DNA of 64,000 nucleotides from Hyphomonadaceae bacterium (GCA_016714495.1 JADKDU010000014.1:10472-74471), one strand, 5' to 3'; positions 1 through 9,093 are shown, numbered from the stretch's first letter. Program-made: numbers and translations. Notes: generated by a model not told the origin, from the letters alone.

Positions 1-1
1 C

Positions 2-160
2 AGCGTTCGTTTCCTCAAGGGTGTCGATCTTTCTCTCCGGGCAGAGACGCCCGCATGGCTCGTGCGGCAGGCGGGCGGACCGCGGCGGCATCTGGAAAGT
101 CGAGAGACGTTGGATGCGAGCATCGCGAAGACACCCAGCACAGCTGTCAGCCCGAGCTGA
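2..160 (+). CDS. C-terminal fragment of an unidentified protein (runs off left edge)
   Basis: The reading frame is open from the window edge and ends at a TGA at 158-160, giving about 52 residues (starting SVRFLKGVDLSLR, ending STAVSPS). The composition looks like a protein C-terminus: a mixed charged and hydrophobic stretch, then a Ser/Thr-rich tail. I recognise no family. It is convergent with the histidine phosphatase that follows on the other strand, and the roughly 195 bases between them show nothing I can support. The competing frames here look like shadows. Confidence 0.4.
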   Translation, partial: SVRFLKGVDLSLRAETPAWLVRQAGGPRRHLESRETLDASIAKTPSTAVSPS

Positions 161-355
161 GGAAGCTGCGGGGCTACCAGCCCAGTGTGCGTGTGTTTGC
201 GCCATGTCATGGGCGCGATTATACCCGCACCCAGCGCCCGGTAGATTCTGGAGCGCGCTGTCCCACAAATTCCCGCGCTGGTGGATTGAGATCACGCGCG
301 AAGATTTCGGGCCATCCTGCGAATCCGGAACGGCTGCGTCCCCCCAATTGCGAGT

Positions 356-964
356 TCAGTCGGCGATCGTGATTTTATCGCCGTCCACCATCAGCGCCAT
401 GCGTTCGCAGTTGGAGAAGGGGCGTCTTAGCTGGCGGTCGATGAACAGGCTCATGGCGGTGCGGTCGCTGATGTCGGGGCGCAGGGCCATCAGCTTGGCC
501 GCCTGCATGAACTGGCCGTGGGAGATGACGATGGTGAGATCGTCTTCCAGCTCGGTGAGGCCCTTGATGAAAGCGCGGGCGCGGATCAGCAGGTTTGAAA
601 AGCTTTCGGCGCCTTCGCCGTCGACATAGGCCGGGTCAAGGTTGGCCCAGTAGGCGTCGATCCTGGGTTTGCGGTCGGCCCAATTGGTGCCGACGCAGCT
701 GACGGGGTCGAGATAGGTGAATTCCTGGATCGGCCAGACCTCGTTGATCGCCTCGGGATGGCGCGCGTCAATCGGCTTGGCCGTGTCGATAGCTCGGCGG
801 AAGGGTGAGGTGACGACGCGGTTGGGCGGATCGGCAAGCGTCCAGGCGAGATTGCGGGCCTGGCGCAGACCGTGTTCCGTCAGCGGGATACCCTCCGGGT
901 CGAGGGTCTTGCCCCCGGCGTTGGACAGGCTTTCAGCGTGGCGGAAGACCCAGACGCGTTTCAT
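356..964 (-). CDS. Histidine phosphatase family protein (phosphoglycerate mutase-like)
   Basis: A 202-residue protein of the histidine phosphatase superfamily. The catalytic R-H-x-E motif is at the N-terminus (FRHAES, His9 being the residue expected to be phosphorylated), and the second active-site His lies in ISHGQF near residue 150. A conserved acidic residue is in the IQEFTYLD segment. There is no signal peptide, so it should be cytoplasmic. These features cannot separate a sugar-phosphate phosphatase from a true mutase. It is divergent from valS, with a structured repeat between them. The family call is firm and the substrate unknown. Confidence 0.85.
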   Translation of the reverse strand: MKRVWVFRHAESLSNAGGKTLDPEGIPLTEHGLRQARNLAWTLADPPNRVVTSPFRRAIDTAKPIDARHPEAINEVWPIQEFTYLDPVSCVGTNWADRKPRIDAYWANLDPAYVDGEGAESFSNLLIRARAFIKGLTELEDDLTIVISHGQFMQAAKLMALRPDISDRTAMSLFIDRQLRRPFSNCERMALMVDGDKITIAD

Positions 965-978
965 GAGGCTTATCTAGG

Positions 979-1095
979 TTGTCATCCCGGCGGCGCGAAG
1001 CCCATGAAAGCAACAGTGGCCGGGACCCATTTTTCGGCCCGTCCCGGCGGATAGGCGGGGGCCGGCTCCCCGCTGGGCGACGGCCGGGATGACAA
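979..1095. repeat. Nested inverted repeat (REP/MITE-like palindromic element)
   Basis: The 13-mer TTGTCATCCCGGC at 979-991 has its exact reverse complement at 1083-1095. Inside this pair is a second inverted repeat, GCCGGGAC at 1019-1026 with GTCCCGGC at 1041-1048. The whole is about 117 bases, non-coding, and fills the gap between two divergent genes. TGTCATCCCGG-type ends are typical of short interspersed palindromic repeats in alphaproteobacteria (from memory). No second copy was noticed in this window. It could form two stacked hairpins in RNA and lies just upstream of valS. Confidence 0.6.
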
Positions 1096-1123
1096 GCGCG
1101 AATGTGCGGGTTATCCGCAGGGC

Positions 1124-3838
1124 ATGATTGATGATCGTTTTGACCATAAGGCGGCCGAGCCGCGTCTGTATGAAGCATGGGAGAAGTCGGGGGCTTTCAA
1201 GCCCTCCGGCGAGGGCGAGCCTTATGCGATCGTAATTCCGCCGCCGAACGTGACAGGCGTGCTGCACATGGGGCATGCGCTCAACAACACGTTGCAGGAC
1301 GTGCTGATCCGCTATCACCGGATGCGCGGCTATCGCACGCTGTGGCAGCCGGGGACGGACCATGCGGGCATCGCCACGCAGATGGTGGTGGAGCGCCAGC
1401 TGGCGCAGGAGGGGAATGTCGGTCGGCGGGAGCTGGGCCGTGAGAAGTTCCTCGAGCGCGTGTGGCAGTGGAAAGAGAAATCCGGCGGATCAATCACCAA
1501 CCAGCTTAAGCGTCTTGGCGCGAGCTGTGACTGGAGCCGGGAGCGGTTCACGCTCGACAAGGGGCTGAACCACGCCGTGACCAAGGTGTTCGTCGAGCTG
1601 TACCAGGAAGGGCTGATCTACCGCGACAAGCGGCTGGTGAACTGGGACCCGCAATTCCAGACGGCGATCTCAGACCTCGAAGTCGAGAACAAGGAAGTGA
1701 AGGGCCATTTCTGGCACTTCAAATATCCGCTCGCCGATGGCTCGACGTTCAAATACCCAACGCAGTTCGATGAGCTGGGCAGGCCAGCCGTGTTCGAGGA
1801 CCGCGACTACATCGTCGTGGCGACGACGCGGCCGGAGACAATGCTGGGCGATACCGGCGTGGCTGTGCATCCCGATGACGAGCGCTATCAGGCGATCATC
1901 GGCAAGATGGTGCGCCTGCCGCTGACAGGGCGGCTGGTTCCGATCGTGGCGGATGAGTATGCCGATCCGGCGCAGGGGTCGGGGGCGGTGAAGATCACCC
2001 CGGCGCATGACTTCAACGATTATCAGGTCGGCAAGCGCGCCAAGCTCGACATGATCAACATCTTCACCGACACGGCGCACCTGAACGAGAACGTGCCGAA
2101 GAAATACCAGGGGCTGGAGCGTTTCGCAGCGCGCAAGCAGGTTGTGGCGGACTTGGAGGCGGAAGGCTGCCTCATGCTGATCGAGGATAAGACGATCATG
2201 CAGCCGTTCGGCGACCGCTCGCAGGTCGTCGTCGAGCCCTATCTGACGGACCAGTGGTATGTCGATGCAAAGACGCTGGCGCAGCCTGCGATCAAGGCCG
2301 TGGAGAATGGCGAGACGCGGTTCGTGCCGGAGAACTGGTCGAAGACGTATTACGAGTGGATGCGGAATATCGAGCCGTGGTGTGTGAGCCGCCAGCTGTG
2401 GTGGGGCCACCGGATTCCGGCGTGGTACGGCCCGGACAAGAAGTATTTCGTCGCCACCGACGAGGCCGGCGCGCAGACGCAGGCCACGAAGCACTATGGC
2501 AAGGCGGTTGAGCTGACGCAGGACGAGGACGTGCTGGACACGTGGTTTTCGTCGGCGCTGTGGCCGTTCTCGACCATGGGATGGCCGGGAGATATCGATC
2601 CGGCGTTGAAGGAGTTCTATCCGGGCGCGGTGCTGGTGACGGCGTTCGACATCATCTTCTTCTGGGTTGCCCGCATGATGATGCAAGGCATCCACTTCAT
2701 GGGCGAAGTACCCTTCAAGGACGTCTACATCCACGCGCTCGTCCGGGACGAGAAGGGCCGGAAGATGTCGAAGTCGCTGGGCAATGCGATCGACCCGCTG
2801 GAGCTGGTGGACGAGTTCGGGGCCGATGCGCTGCGCATGACGCTGGCGGCGATGGCGGCGCAGGGGCGGGATATAAAGCTCGCGAAGAGCCGCGTCGAGG
2901 GCTATCGCAACTTCTCGACCAAGCTGTGGAACGCGACGAAGTTCGCGCAGATGAATGGCTGCGAGTTGAAGGCCGGCTTTGATCCGGGCGCGGTGAAGCA
3001 CACGCTTAACAAGTGGGTTGTCTCGGACGCTGTGCGCACGACGCAGGCGGTCGAGGCGGGGATTGCGGAGTACAAGTTCAACGACGCGGCGGGCGCGATC
3101 TACGGCTATGTCTGGAATGTGTTCTGCGACTGGTACATCGAGCTGACCAAACCGATCTTCCTAGGCTCGGACGAGGCTGTGAAGGAAGAGACGCGCGCGA
3201 CGGCGGCATGGGCGCTGGATCAGATTGTGCACCTGCTCCATCCGTTCATGCCGTATGTGACAGAGGAGTTGTTCCAGGAGTTTGGCAAGCCGATCGGGCG
3301 GCAGGGTCTGCTGATTTCGCAGAGCTGGCCGGCGCTGGATGAAAAGCTGATCGATGCGGCGGCGGATGCGGAGGTGAACTGGGTGATCCGGTTGATTACC
3401 GCGATCCGGTCGACGAGGTCGGATCTCAACGTGCCGGCGGGGGCGAAAGTCCCGTTCGCACTGGTGGGCGCTTCGGCGGAAACGGAGCAGCGGCTCAAGA
3501 CATATCAGTCGCTGATCGAGCGGTTGGCGCGGCTGGAATCCGTGTCTGTTGCGAAGGAAGCGCCGAAGGGGGCGATCCGGATCGTGCTGGATGAAGCAAC
3601 TGCATGCCTTGATGTGGCGGCTCTGATCGATCTCAAGGCCGAGATTGCGCGGCTGGAGAAGGAGATTGCGCGGCACAGGGGCGATATTGCGGCCATCGCG
3701 AAGAAGCTGTCGAACGAGCAGTTTGTGGCGAAGGCGCCGCCCGAGGTGATCGAGGAACAGCATACGCGTAACACCGCGGCGGAAGCGGCGCTGGTGAAGC
3801 TGGGCGATGCGCTGGTGCAGTTGAAAGCGGCGGGGTAG
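1124..3838 (+). CDS. valS: Valine--tRNA ligase
   Basis: A class Ia aminoacyl-tRNA synthetase of 904 residues, the normal length. The HIGH-type signature is HMGH at residues 48-51 (after PPPNVTGVL) and the KMSKS loop is intact at 547-551 (GRKMSKSLGN). The editing-domain motif TTRPETMLGDTG, the anticodon-binding domain and the C-terminal coiled-coil arm (final 60 or so residues, rich in Lys, Glu and Ala) are all present in one uninterrupted frame. It charges tRNA-Val in the cytoplasm. The ATG at 1124 is used because the next in-frame start lies inside the catalytic fold. It is preceded by the palindromic repeat and appears monocistronic. Confidence 0.97.
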   Translation: MIDDRFDHKAAEPRLYEAWEKSGAFKPSGEGEPYAIVIPPPNVTGVLHMGHALNNTLQDVLIRYHRMRGYRTLWQPGTDHAGIATQMVVERQLAQEGNVGRRELGREKFLERVWQWKEKSGGSITNQLKRLGASCDWSRERFTLDKGLNHAVTKVFVELYQEGLIYRDKRLVNWDPQFQTAISDLEVENKEVKGHFWHFKYPLADGSTFKYPTQFDELGRPAVFEDRDYIVVATTRPETMLGDTGVAVHPDDERYQAIIGKMVRLPLTGRLVPIVADEYADPAQGSGAVKITPAHDFNDYQVGKRAKLDMINIFTDTAHLNENVPKKYQGLERFAARKQVVADLEAEGCLMLIEDKTIMQPFGDRSQVVVEPYLTDQWYVDAKTLAQPAIKAVENGETRFVPENWSKTYYEWMRNIEPWCVSRQLWWGHRIPAWYGPDKKYFVATDEAGAQTQATKHYGKAVELTQDEDVLDTWFSSALWPFSTMGWPGDIDPALKEFYPGAVLVTAFDIIFFWVARMMMQGIHFMGEVPFKDVYIHALVRDEKGRKMSKSLGNAIDPLELVDEFGADALRMTLAAMAAQGRDIKLAKSRVEGYRNFSTKLWNATKFAQMNGCELKAGFDPGAVKHTLNKWVVSDAVRTTQAVEAGIAEYKFNDAAGAIYGYVWNVFCDWYIELTKPIFLGSDEAVKEETRATAAWALDQIVHLLHPFMPYVTEELFQEFGKPIGRQGLLISQSWPALDEKLIDAAADAEVNWVIRLITAIRSTRSDLNVPAGAKVPFALVGASAETEQRLKTYQSLIERLARLESVSVAKEAPKGAIRIVLDEATACLDVAALIDLKAEIARLEKEIARHRGDIAAIAKKLSNEQFVAKAPPEVIEEQHTRNTAAEAALVKLGDALVQLKAAG

Positions 3839-3909
3839 AAATTCTTCGGGGTGTTGTCGGCTGAACCGGCGGCGGATCGTCCTTGGGTTTTCGGCGGAAG
3901 GATCGACCC

Positions 3910-4362
3910 ATGAAGATCGTGACAAGCCTGAGCTTTCGCGGGCAGTGCCGCGAAGCGTTCGAATTCTATGCAAAGGTTCTCGGCGGCGAAATCACTGCCG
4001 CCATGCCCTATGGGGACGGTCCTCCCGGCATGCCGATGGAGCCCAGGCACAAGGACTGGCTGATGCATTGCTGGCTGGATGTCGGCGACCAAGCGATCAT
4101 GGGAGCGGACATGGACGCCGCGTGGGCCCCCAATATCGACAAGCCCAAGAACGGCTTCGACGTTACAGTGCACACAAAAGATGCGGCGGAGGCGAAACGG
4201 TGGTTCGATGCGCTCTCCGAGGGCGGCAAGGTGGGCATGCCGTACGGTGAAACCTTCTGGTCGCCGGGCTATGGTTCGCTGACGGACAGGTTCGGCATTC
4301 CGTGGATGGTGAACCTGATCCCGCCGGCCGACTGGAAACCCAAAAGCTCCGCAGGGTTCTGA
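3910..4362 (+). CDS. VOC/PhnB-like glyoxalase-fold protein
   Basis: A protein of 150 residues of the vicinal oxygen chelate superfamily, PhnB/'3-demethylubiquinone methyltransferase-like' branch. It opens MKIVTSLSFRGQCREAFEFY, the usual first beta-alpha unit, and has FWSPGYGSLTDRFG near the end, typical of this branch. I use the ATG at 3910, with GGAAGG just upstream, over an in-frame ATG at 3883. Function within this family is rarely known and nothing nearby suggests a substrate. Confidence 0.8.
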   Translation: MKIVTSLSFRGQCREAFEFYAKVLGGEITAAMPYGDGPPGMPMEPRHKDWLMHCWLDVGDQAIMGADMDAAWAPNIDKPKNGFDVTVHTKDAAEAKRWFDALSEGGKVGMPYGETFWSPGYGSLTDRFGIPWMVNLIPPADWKPKSSAGF

Positions 4363-4384
4363 GCATGCGACGGGAGGGCGAGCG

Positions 4385-5368
4385 ATGCGTATTGTCTTTC
4401 TGGCGATCGCGGCCGCCCTCCTGTCTGCCTGCGCAAGTGTGGAGACCCCCATGGCCAAGCCTGAATGGACCCTCCTAATCCACGGCGGCGCCGGCGTGAT
4501 GCGCCGCGCGGAAATGACGCCGGGGATGGATGCGGCTTACCGCGCCGGATTGAACGATGCGCTGGAGGCTGGGTCGAAGGTGCTGGCGGGAGGCGGGCTG
4601 GCCGTTGATGCGGTCGAGGCGGCGGTGCGTGTGCTCGAGGACAATCCGAGTTTCAACGCCGGCAAGGGCGCGGTGCTGACCCGTGAGGGCGTGGCGGAGC
4701 TAGATGCGTCGATCATGGACGGCCGCGATCGCAATGCCGGGGCCGTGGCGCAGGTGCGGACGGTGAAGAATCCGATCCGGGCGGCGCGCTTGGTGATGGA
4801 GACAACGGGTCGTGTGATGTTCGCGGGCAAGGAAGTCGACGCGATGGCGGCGAAGGCCGGGTTGGAGATCGTGCCGCCGGAATATTTCATCACGCCGCGC
4901 CGGCTTGATGCGCTGAAGCGTGCGATCGCGGGCGACTGGCAGCCGATGGATCGGCATGGAACCGTGGGCGCGGTGGCGATGGACAAGGCAGGCAATCTCG
5001 CCGCTGCGACATCGACGGGCGGGATGAATGCGAAGCCGCCAGGGCGCGTGGGCGATAGCCCGATCATCGGAGCAGGCACCTATGCCGACAACGCATCGTG
5101 CGCAGTCTCGGCGACGGGTGATGGCGAGCATTTCATCCGCGCGAGCGTGGCGCGCATGATCTGCGCGCGCGTGCAGATGCAGGGCATGAGTGCGGAGCAG
5201 GCGGCGAGTGCGACGCTTGATGAAGTAGCGGCGCTGGGCGGAACGGGCGGCGTCATCGTGTTGAGCCATGATGGCAGCGCGGCGCTGCGCATGAACACCG
5301 AAGGCATGTTTCGCGGGCGCGCCGATGCGACGGGCTTCCGACGGATGGGGATTTACGCGGACGAGTAA
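4385..5368 (+). CDS. Isoaspartyl peptidase/L-asparaginase family lipoprotein
   Basis: An N-terminal nucleophile hydrolase of the plant-type asparaginase family, 327 residues. The signature HGGAG lies near residue 33 and the nucleophile Thr193 sits in HGTVGAVA, the site of autocatalytic cleavage into alpha and beta subunits. The substrate-loop TSTGGMNAK follows. The N-terminus is a short lipoprotein signal with lipobox LLSAC (Cys16), so an envelope location is predicted, whereas the E. coli homologue is cytoplasmic. It would hydrolyse beta-aspartyl dipeptides or asparagine. It lies 22 bases after the VOC gene on the same strand. Confidence 0.88.
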   Translation: MRIVFLAIAAALLSACASVETPMAKPEWTLLIHGGAGVMRRAEMTPGMDAAYRAGLNDALEAGSKVLAGGGLAVDAVEAAVRVLEDNPSFNAGKGAVLTREGVAELDASIMDGRDRNAGAVAQVRTVKNPIRAARLVMETTGRVMFAGKEVDAMAAKAGLEIVPPEYFITPRRLDALKRAIAGDWQPMDRHGTVGAVAMDKAGNLAAATSTGGMNAKPPGRVGDSPIIGAGTYADNASCAVSATGDGEHFIRASVARMICARVQMQGMSAEQAASATLDEVAALGGTGGVIVLSHDGSAALRMNTEGMFRGRADATGFRRMGIYADE

Positions 5369-5482
5369 GCCAGTCCTATAGGCCCACTATCCATTCGATA
5401 GATTGGCTTAAGCGGGTTTTTGCCAAGGGCTGACATTCTTCGAACTCTGCAAGCCGGGGGATGTGCTGGCCGAGCTGAATAG

Positions 5483-5704
5483 ATGGATCGTCGAGAATCC
5501 GATGGTGATTCACATTCCGATCGCTTTCTGGTCGCCGGCTTCACCCTAGGGGGGATCAGCATCGTTCTACGTTTCGGGCTTGGTAGTGCTCCGCGTAGAC
5601 TTCGTAGGCAACGTGTCGTGTTTGTTGTAACGCTCGTGTTGGCTGGCGCTTGGGGCGTATACGCCTCGTCTCTGTTTGACGAAGCGCCGATACTCTGGCT
5701 TTAA
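5483..5704 (+). CDS. Possible small membrane protein, perhaps a broken gene
   Basis: A 73-residue frame with two hydrophobic stretches (LVAGFTLGGISIVL and VVFVVTLVLAGAWGVYA) that could be membrane segments. In an adjacent frame, around 5430-5550, the text VLAELNRWIVENPMVIHIPI also looks protein-like. The two may therefore be pieces of one frameshifted gene. No family is recognised and no good ribosome-binding site is seen. The rest of the 410-base gap between the asparaginase and aldo/keto reductase genes shows nothing further. Confidence 0.25.
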   Translation: MDRRESDGDSHSDRFLVAGFTLGGISIVLRFGLGSAPRRLRRQRVVFVVTLVLAGAWGVYASSLFDEAPILWL

Positions 5705-5781
5705 CCGCTTAGTCAGGTCGCGCTTTCCGCTTCCAATACCCGCGTCAACGCGCAAGAAATTGTGTCTCACAGGAGAGCGCC

Positions 5782-6714
5782 ATGCAGACACGCAAACTCG
5801 GCAGTTCAGGTCTTTCGATTGCGCCGCTGGTGCTGGGCGGAAATGTGTTCGGGTGGACGGCGGACAGGGCGGCATCGTTCACCGTGCTGGATACGTTTCT
5901 CGACGGCGGATTCAACGCGGTTGATACGGCGGATGTCTATTCGCGCTGGGCCCCGGGACATCAGGGCGGCGAGTCCGAGACGGTGCTGGGCGACTGGATG
6001 AAGGAACGGGGCAGTCGCGACAAGGTAGTCGTGATTACCAAGGTCGGCTCGGAGATGCCGGCGGGCAAGGGATTGAAGGCGGCTTACATCCAGAGCGCCT
6101 GCGATGCGTCGCTGAAGCGGCTCAAGACTGATCGCATCGATCTTTATTTCTCGCACTTTCCCGACAAGGAAACGCCGATCGAGGAAACGCTGGAGGCGCA
6201 TCAGCGGCTGATCGATCAAGGCAAGGTGCGCAGCGTGGGCGGATCGAACTATGATGCTGCGGGGCTGAAGCAGGCGCTGGATGCGGCGGGCGGGTCGCGT
6301 GCGCGGTACACGGTGCTGCAGCCGCATTACAATCTGCTGGTGCGTGACCAGTATGAGGGCGGCTTGGAAAACCTGTGCGTGAAGGAAGGGCTGGGCGTTA
6401 TCCCATACTTTGCGCTGGCCAGTGGATTCCTGACGGGCAAGTACCGGTCGGAGGCCGATCTCGGGAAGTCGGCGCGCGGCGGCGGGATGAAGAAGCATTT
6501 CAACGCGCGCGGGCTCGCTATTCTTGCAGCGTTGGATGCCGTGTCGAAAGCGCATGGCGCAACACAGGCGCAGGTGGCGCTGGCGTGGCTTATGGCGCGG
6601 CCGAGCATCACGGCGCCGATTGCTTCCGCCACGAGCGCGACGCAGCTGAAGGAACTGGCGGCGGCGGCGGAGCTGAAGCTGAGTGCGGACGACATGAAAG
6701 CGCTGGACCTTTGA
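5782..6714 (+). CDS. Aldo/keto reductase
   Basis: A 310-residue TIM-barrel oxidoreductase of the AKR superfamily. The catalytic tetrad is visible: Asp48 and Tyr53 in DTADVYS, Lys87 in VITKVG, and His125 in YFSHFPD. The C-terminal NADP(H)-binding segment is also present (APIASATSATQLKEL). It reduces aldehydes or ketones in the cytoplasm; the physiological substrate cannot be told. The start ATG is preceded by a CAGGAGA ribosome-binding site. Confidence 0.93.
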   Translation: MQTRKLGSSGLSIAPLVLGGNVFGWTADRAASFTVLDTFLDGGFNAVDTADVYSRWAPGHQGGESETVLGDWMKERGSRDKVVVITKVGSEMPAGKGLKAAYIQSACDASLKRLKTDRIDLYFSHFPDKETPIEETLEAHQRLIDQGKVRSVGGSNYDAAGLKQALDAAGGSRARYTVLQPHYNLLVRDQYEGGLENLCVKEGLGVIPYFALASGFLTGKYRSEADLGKSARGGGMKKHFNARGLAILAALDAVSKAHGATQAQVALAWLMARPSITAPIASATSATQLKELAAAAELKLSADDMKALDL

Positions 6715-6808
6715 GGGCGGCTTTGCGTATCCGTCCGGAATAGCGAGCAAAGACAAGGCGTGATTGCCGTTAATCCGATTGGCGTGCCTTGCGTGGTAAG
6801 CTTGGACG

Positions 6809-7027
6809 ATGACCCGCATGGAAACCGTTATTGAGCGCTTGCAAGCCTTGCCTGAGGCGGAGCAGGAGATGATCTCGGCGGAGATCGAAGCCCTGCTCTG
6901 TGAACCTGCTTCGCTGCTGACGCCGCAGCAATGGGCGGAGGTGGAAATCGAACTTGATAGCGACGATGGCGTGCGCCTGGCGCATAACGACGTCATGCTC
7001 CGCATGCGCGCGAGGTTTGGACGATGA
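6809..7027 (+). CDS. Type II toxin-antitoxin system antitoxin
   Basis: A 72-residue acidic protein (start METVIERLQALPEAEQEMI after a possible upstream ATG) of the kind that precedes RelE/ParE-family toxins in proteobacteria. A helical N-terminus with alternating Glu and Leu is followed by a C-terminal tail that would wrap the toxin. Its stop overlaps the start of the toxin gene (ATGA), as expected for translational coupling. The antitoxin would also be expected to repress its own promoter; no operator was identified. The ATG at 6818 is an alternative start. Confidence 0.7.
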   Translation: MTRMETVIERLQALPEAEQEMISAEIEALLCEPASLLTPQQWAEVEIELDSDDGVRLAHNDVMLRMRARFGR

Positions 7028-7302
7028 ACATCACCTGGCGCCCGCGCGCGGCCGATGACTTCGAACGTCTCATAGACGAGTCCAGCGCGGGGCATACGGC
7101 GAATGCATCGCGCGACAAGTCGTTGATGGAGAATCGCATCCTGCAGCTCGTCCGGTTCGAGCACCTGGGGCGGAAGTCGCGGCGCATTGGCGTGCGCGAA
7201 CTGCCAATCGAAGGGACGCCTTATGTGGTGGTCAATCGCCGACTGGATGATGAATTGCTGATCCTGCGCATCTTTCACAATGGCAAGGCGACGCTGTCCT
7301 GA
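7024..7302 (+). CDS. RelE/ParE family toxin
   Basis: A 92-residue basic protein with the ParE/RelE superfamily pattern. It opens with a beta strand followed by ADDFERLIDE, has a central helix pair, GVRELPIEGTPYVVVNRR, and the terminal strand LLILRIFHNGKA with the conserved Arg-x-x-His. Whether it targets gyrase (ParE) or ribosome-bound mRNA (RelE) cannot be told from sequence alone. It overlaps the antitoxin gene by 4 bases. Confidence 0.8.
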   Translation: MNITWRPRAADDFERLIDESSAGHTANASRDKSLMENRILQLVRFEHLGRKSRRIGVRELPIEGTPYVVVNRRLDDELLILRIFHNGKATLS

Positions 7303-7390
7303 CGGATTGACCCTTGTTGCCTGTCGCCATGAACTGGCGAACGCGGCGCGCTGGTGTATTAAGGCGCGGGGATAGCGACTCGGGGCGGCG

Positions 7391-8413
7391 ATGGCGGACA
7401 AGCAGGAAATCCTGACGATCGAGGAGGCCATGGAAGGCCTTCCGCCGGATTTCCAGTTCTTCGCCGAGCGTTTCCGCACCTCCGTTCAGCCGGGTCTCGT
7501 CGGCCGCGAGGCGGATCGCGAAGCGGCTGTGAAGAAGCAACGGACGTTCATCATTATTGGCGTACTGATAGGACTGATGATCGGCGTCGGCGGGTTCTTC
7601 CTGGGCGAAGACGTCTGGCCGTTTGGTATCTTCGTGGGCATCGCGGCGCTGGGCGGCATGTGGGCCTGGGGCGGAATGGCGCTCACCAAACTCGCGAAAG
7701 AGACCAAGCTGATGCTGATCGAGCCGGTCTCGAGCGAGTTCGGCATGGGATATCAGCTCGACCCGGGGCAGCCGCAGGACATCTATACGTTCCGCTCGCT
7801 CGGCCTCGTGCCGGGCTGGGATCGCGCGAAGTATGAGGACCAGCTCACTGGTTCGCGCAACGACACGCCGTTCGAATTCTTCGAGGCGCATCTGGAAGAG
7901 AAGCGCACGACGACGGATTCCAAGGGCCGCACGCGCACGACTTGGGTGACGGTGTTCCGCGGTCAGTGCCTCATCGTGAAGTTCCACAAGAAGTTCAATG
8001 GCGTCACGAAAGTCTATCGCGACATGGGCATGCTCAACTGGTTCGCGAAGCTGGGTCAGATGGGCAAGGGCGAGAAGGTGAAGCTGGAAGATGTCGTGTT
8101 CGAGAAATCGTTCGAGGTGTTCTCGACCGACCAGATCGAGGCGCGCTTTATCCTGACGCCGGATTTCATGGAGCGTCTGCTCGGGCTTGAGCGCACGTTC
8201 AAGGGCAAGCAGGTGCGGTGTGCGTTTGCAGGCGGCGAGATGTTCCTGTGCTGCGAGGGAAAGAACCTGCTCGAAGCGGGATCGATGTACCGGAAGATGG
8301 ATGATCTTGGCCGCGTGCGGGAGATGCTGCAGGACTTCGCCGCGGTCTTCCTGCTGATCGATGCGATGTCGCAGCGCTTGACGCCGGATGCGTTGCGCGG
8401 GCCGAACGTTTAA
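7391..8413 (+). CDS. DUF3137 domain membrane protein
   Basis: A 340-residue protein matching my recollection of DUF3137. A soluble N-terminal segment of about 50 residues is followed by two closely spaced membrane helices (IIIGVLIGLMIGVGGFFLG and GIFVGIAALGGMWAWGGMA). A large cytoplasmic domain follows, with the typical run VFRGQCLIVKFHKKF and the late segment FILTPDFMERLLGLE. Function is unknown for the family. It is followed by another inner-membrane protein gene on the same strand. Confidence 0.75.
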   Translation: MADKQEILTIEEAMEGLPPDFQFFAERFRTSVQPGLVGREADREAAVKKQRTFIIIGVLIGLMIGVGGFFLGEDVWPFGIFVGIAALGGMWAWGGMALTKLAKETKLMLIEPVSSEFGMGYQLDPGQPQDIYTFRSLGLVPGWDRAKYEDQLTGSRNDTPFEFFEAHLEEKRTTTDSKGRTRTTWVTVFRGQCLIVKFHKKFNGVTKVYRDMGMLNWFAKLGQMGKGEKVKLEDVVFEKSFEVFSTDQIEARFILTPDFMERLLGLERTFKGKQVRCAFAGGEMFLCCEGKNLLEAGSMYRKMDDLGRVREMLQDFAAVFLLIDAMSQRLTPDALRGPNV

Positions 8414-8535
8414 GCATTCGCCCACGGCGCGAGCTGATAGCGCTATTTCAGTCTGGCCCGGCGCGATTTCGGTTGCGGTGAATCGGCGTTCTTGGTTTGT
8501 GGCCCTTCGTGGCCAGAACCGGGAGCCCGCCGACC

Positions 8536-9093
8536 ATGAAGAAGCCATTTCTAGAGCGCGCCCTCGAGACGGGCCTGTTCCGCGCCCGCTGGTTGATGGC
8601 GCCTTTCTATGTGGGTCTTATTGCGGCGGTGGCGGCGCTGCTGGTCGTGTTCTTTCAGGAGCTGGTCCACCAGATCCCGATGTTGTGGACGTTCGATCCC
8701 GTCACGCACGCCTATGCGATGACGGCCGATGACGCGATCATGCTGGCGCTGTCGCTGATCGACCTGTCGCTGGCGGCGAACCTGGTCGTGATTGTGATGT
8801 TCTCGGGGTATGAGAACTTCGTTTCCAAGATCGACACGGGCGAAAACGAAGACCGGCCGGAATGGATGGGCACGGTGGATTTCTCGGCGCTGAAACTGAA
8901 GCTGGTCGCCTCAATCGTCGCGATCTCAGGCATCGCATTGCTGAAAAGCTTCCTGGCGCTTGGCGACGGGATGGAGTTCACCCCGGTGGCCCGCGACAAG
9001 CTGATGTGGCAGGTAATTGTCCATCTGACCTTTGTGGTCTCTGGGGTGCTGCTCGCGCTGATGGACTGGCTGACGGGCCACCAGAAGGACTGA
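8536..9093 (+). CDS. UPF0114/YqhA family inner-membrane protein
   Basis: About 185 residues with four predicted membrane helices and the family signature MFSGYENFVSKID, with acidic residues just before DRPEWMG. I use the ATG at 8536 (MKKPFLERALETG) because the family starts there; the in-frame ATG at 8497 adds an unrelated leader. Family members are uncharacterised inner-membrane proteins. A perfect 10-bp hairpin follows the stop. Confidence 0.85.
   Translation: MKKPFLERALETGLFRARWLMAPFYVGLIAAVAALLVVFFQELVHQIPMLWTFDPVTHAYAMTADDAIMLALSLIDLSLAANLVVIVMFSGYENFVSKIDTGENEDRPEWMGTVDFSALKLKLVASIVAISGIALLKSFLALGDGMEFTPVARDKLMWQVIVHLTFVVSGVLLALMDWLTGHQKD

Noticed and set aside
1..210. Minus-strand frame from 210 off the left edge with TATAAT just upstream of its ATG
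   Set aside because: No -35 at proper spacing, no ribosome-binding site, and the plus-strand frame 2-160 looks more protein-like.
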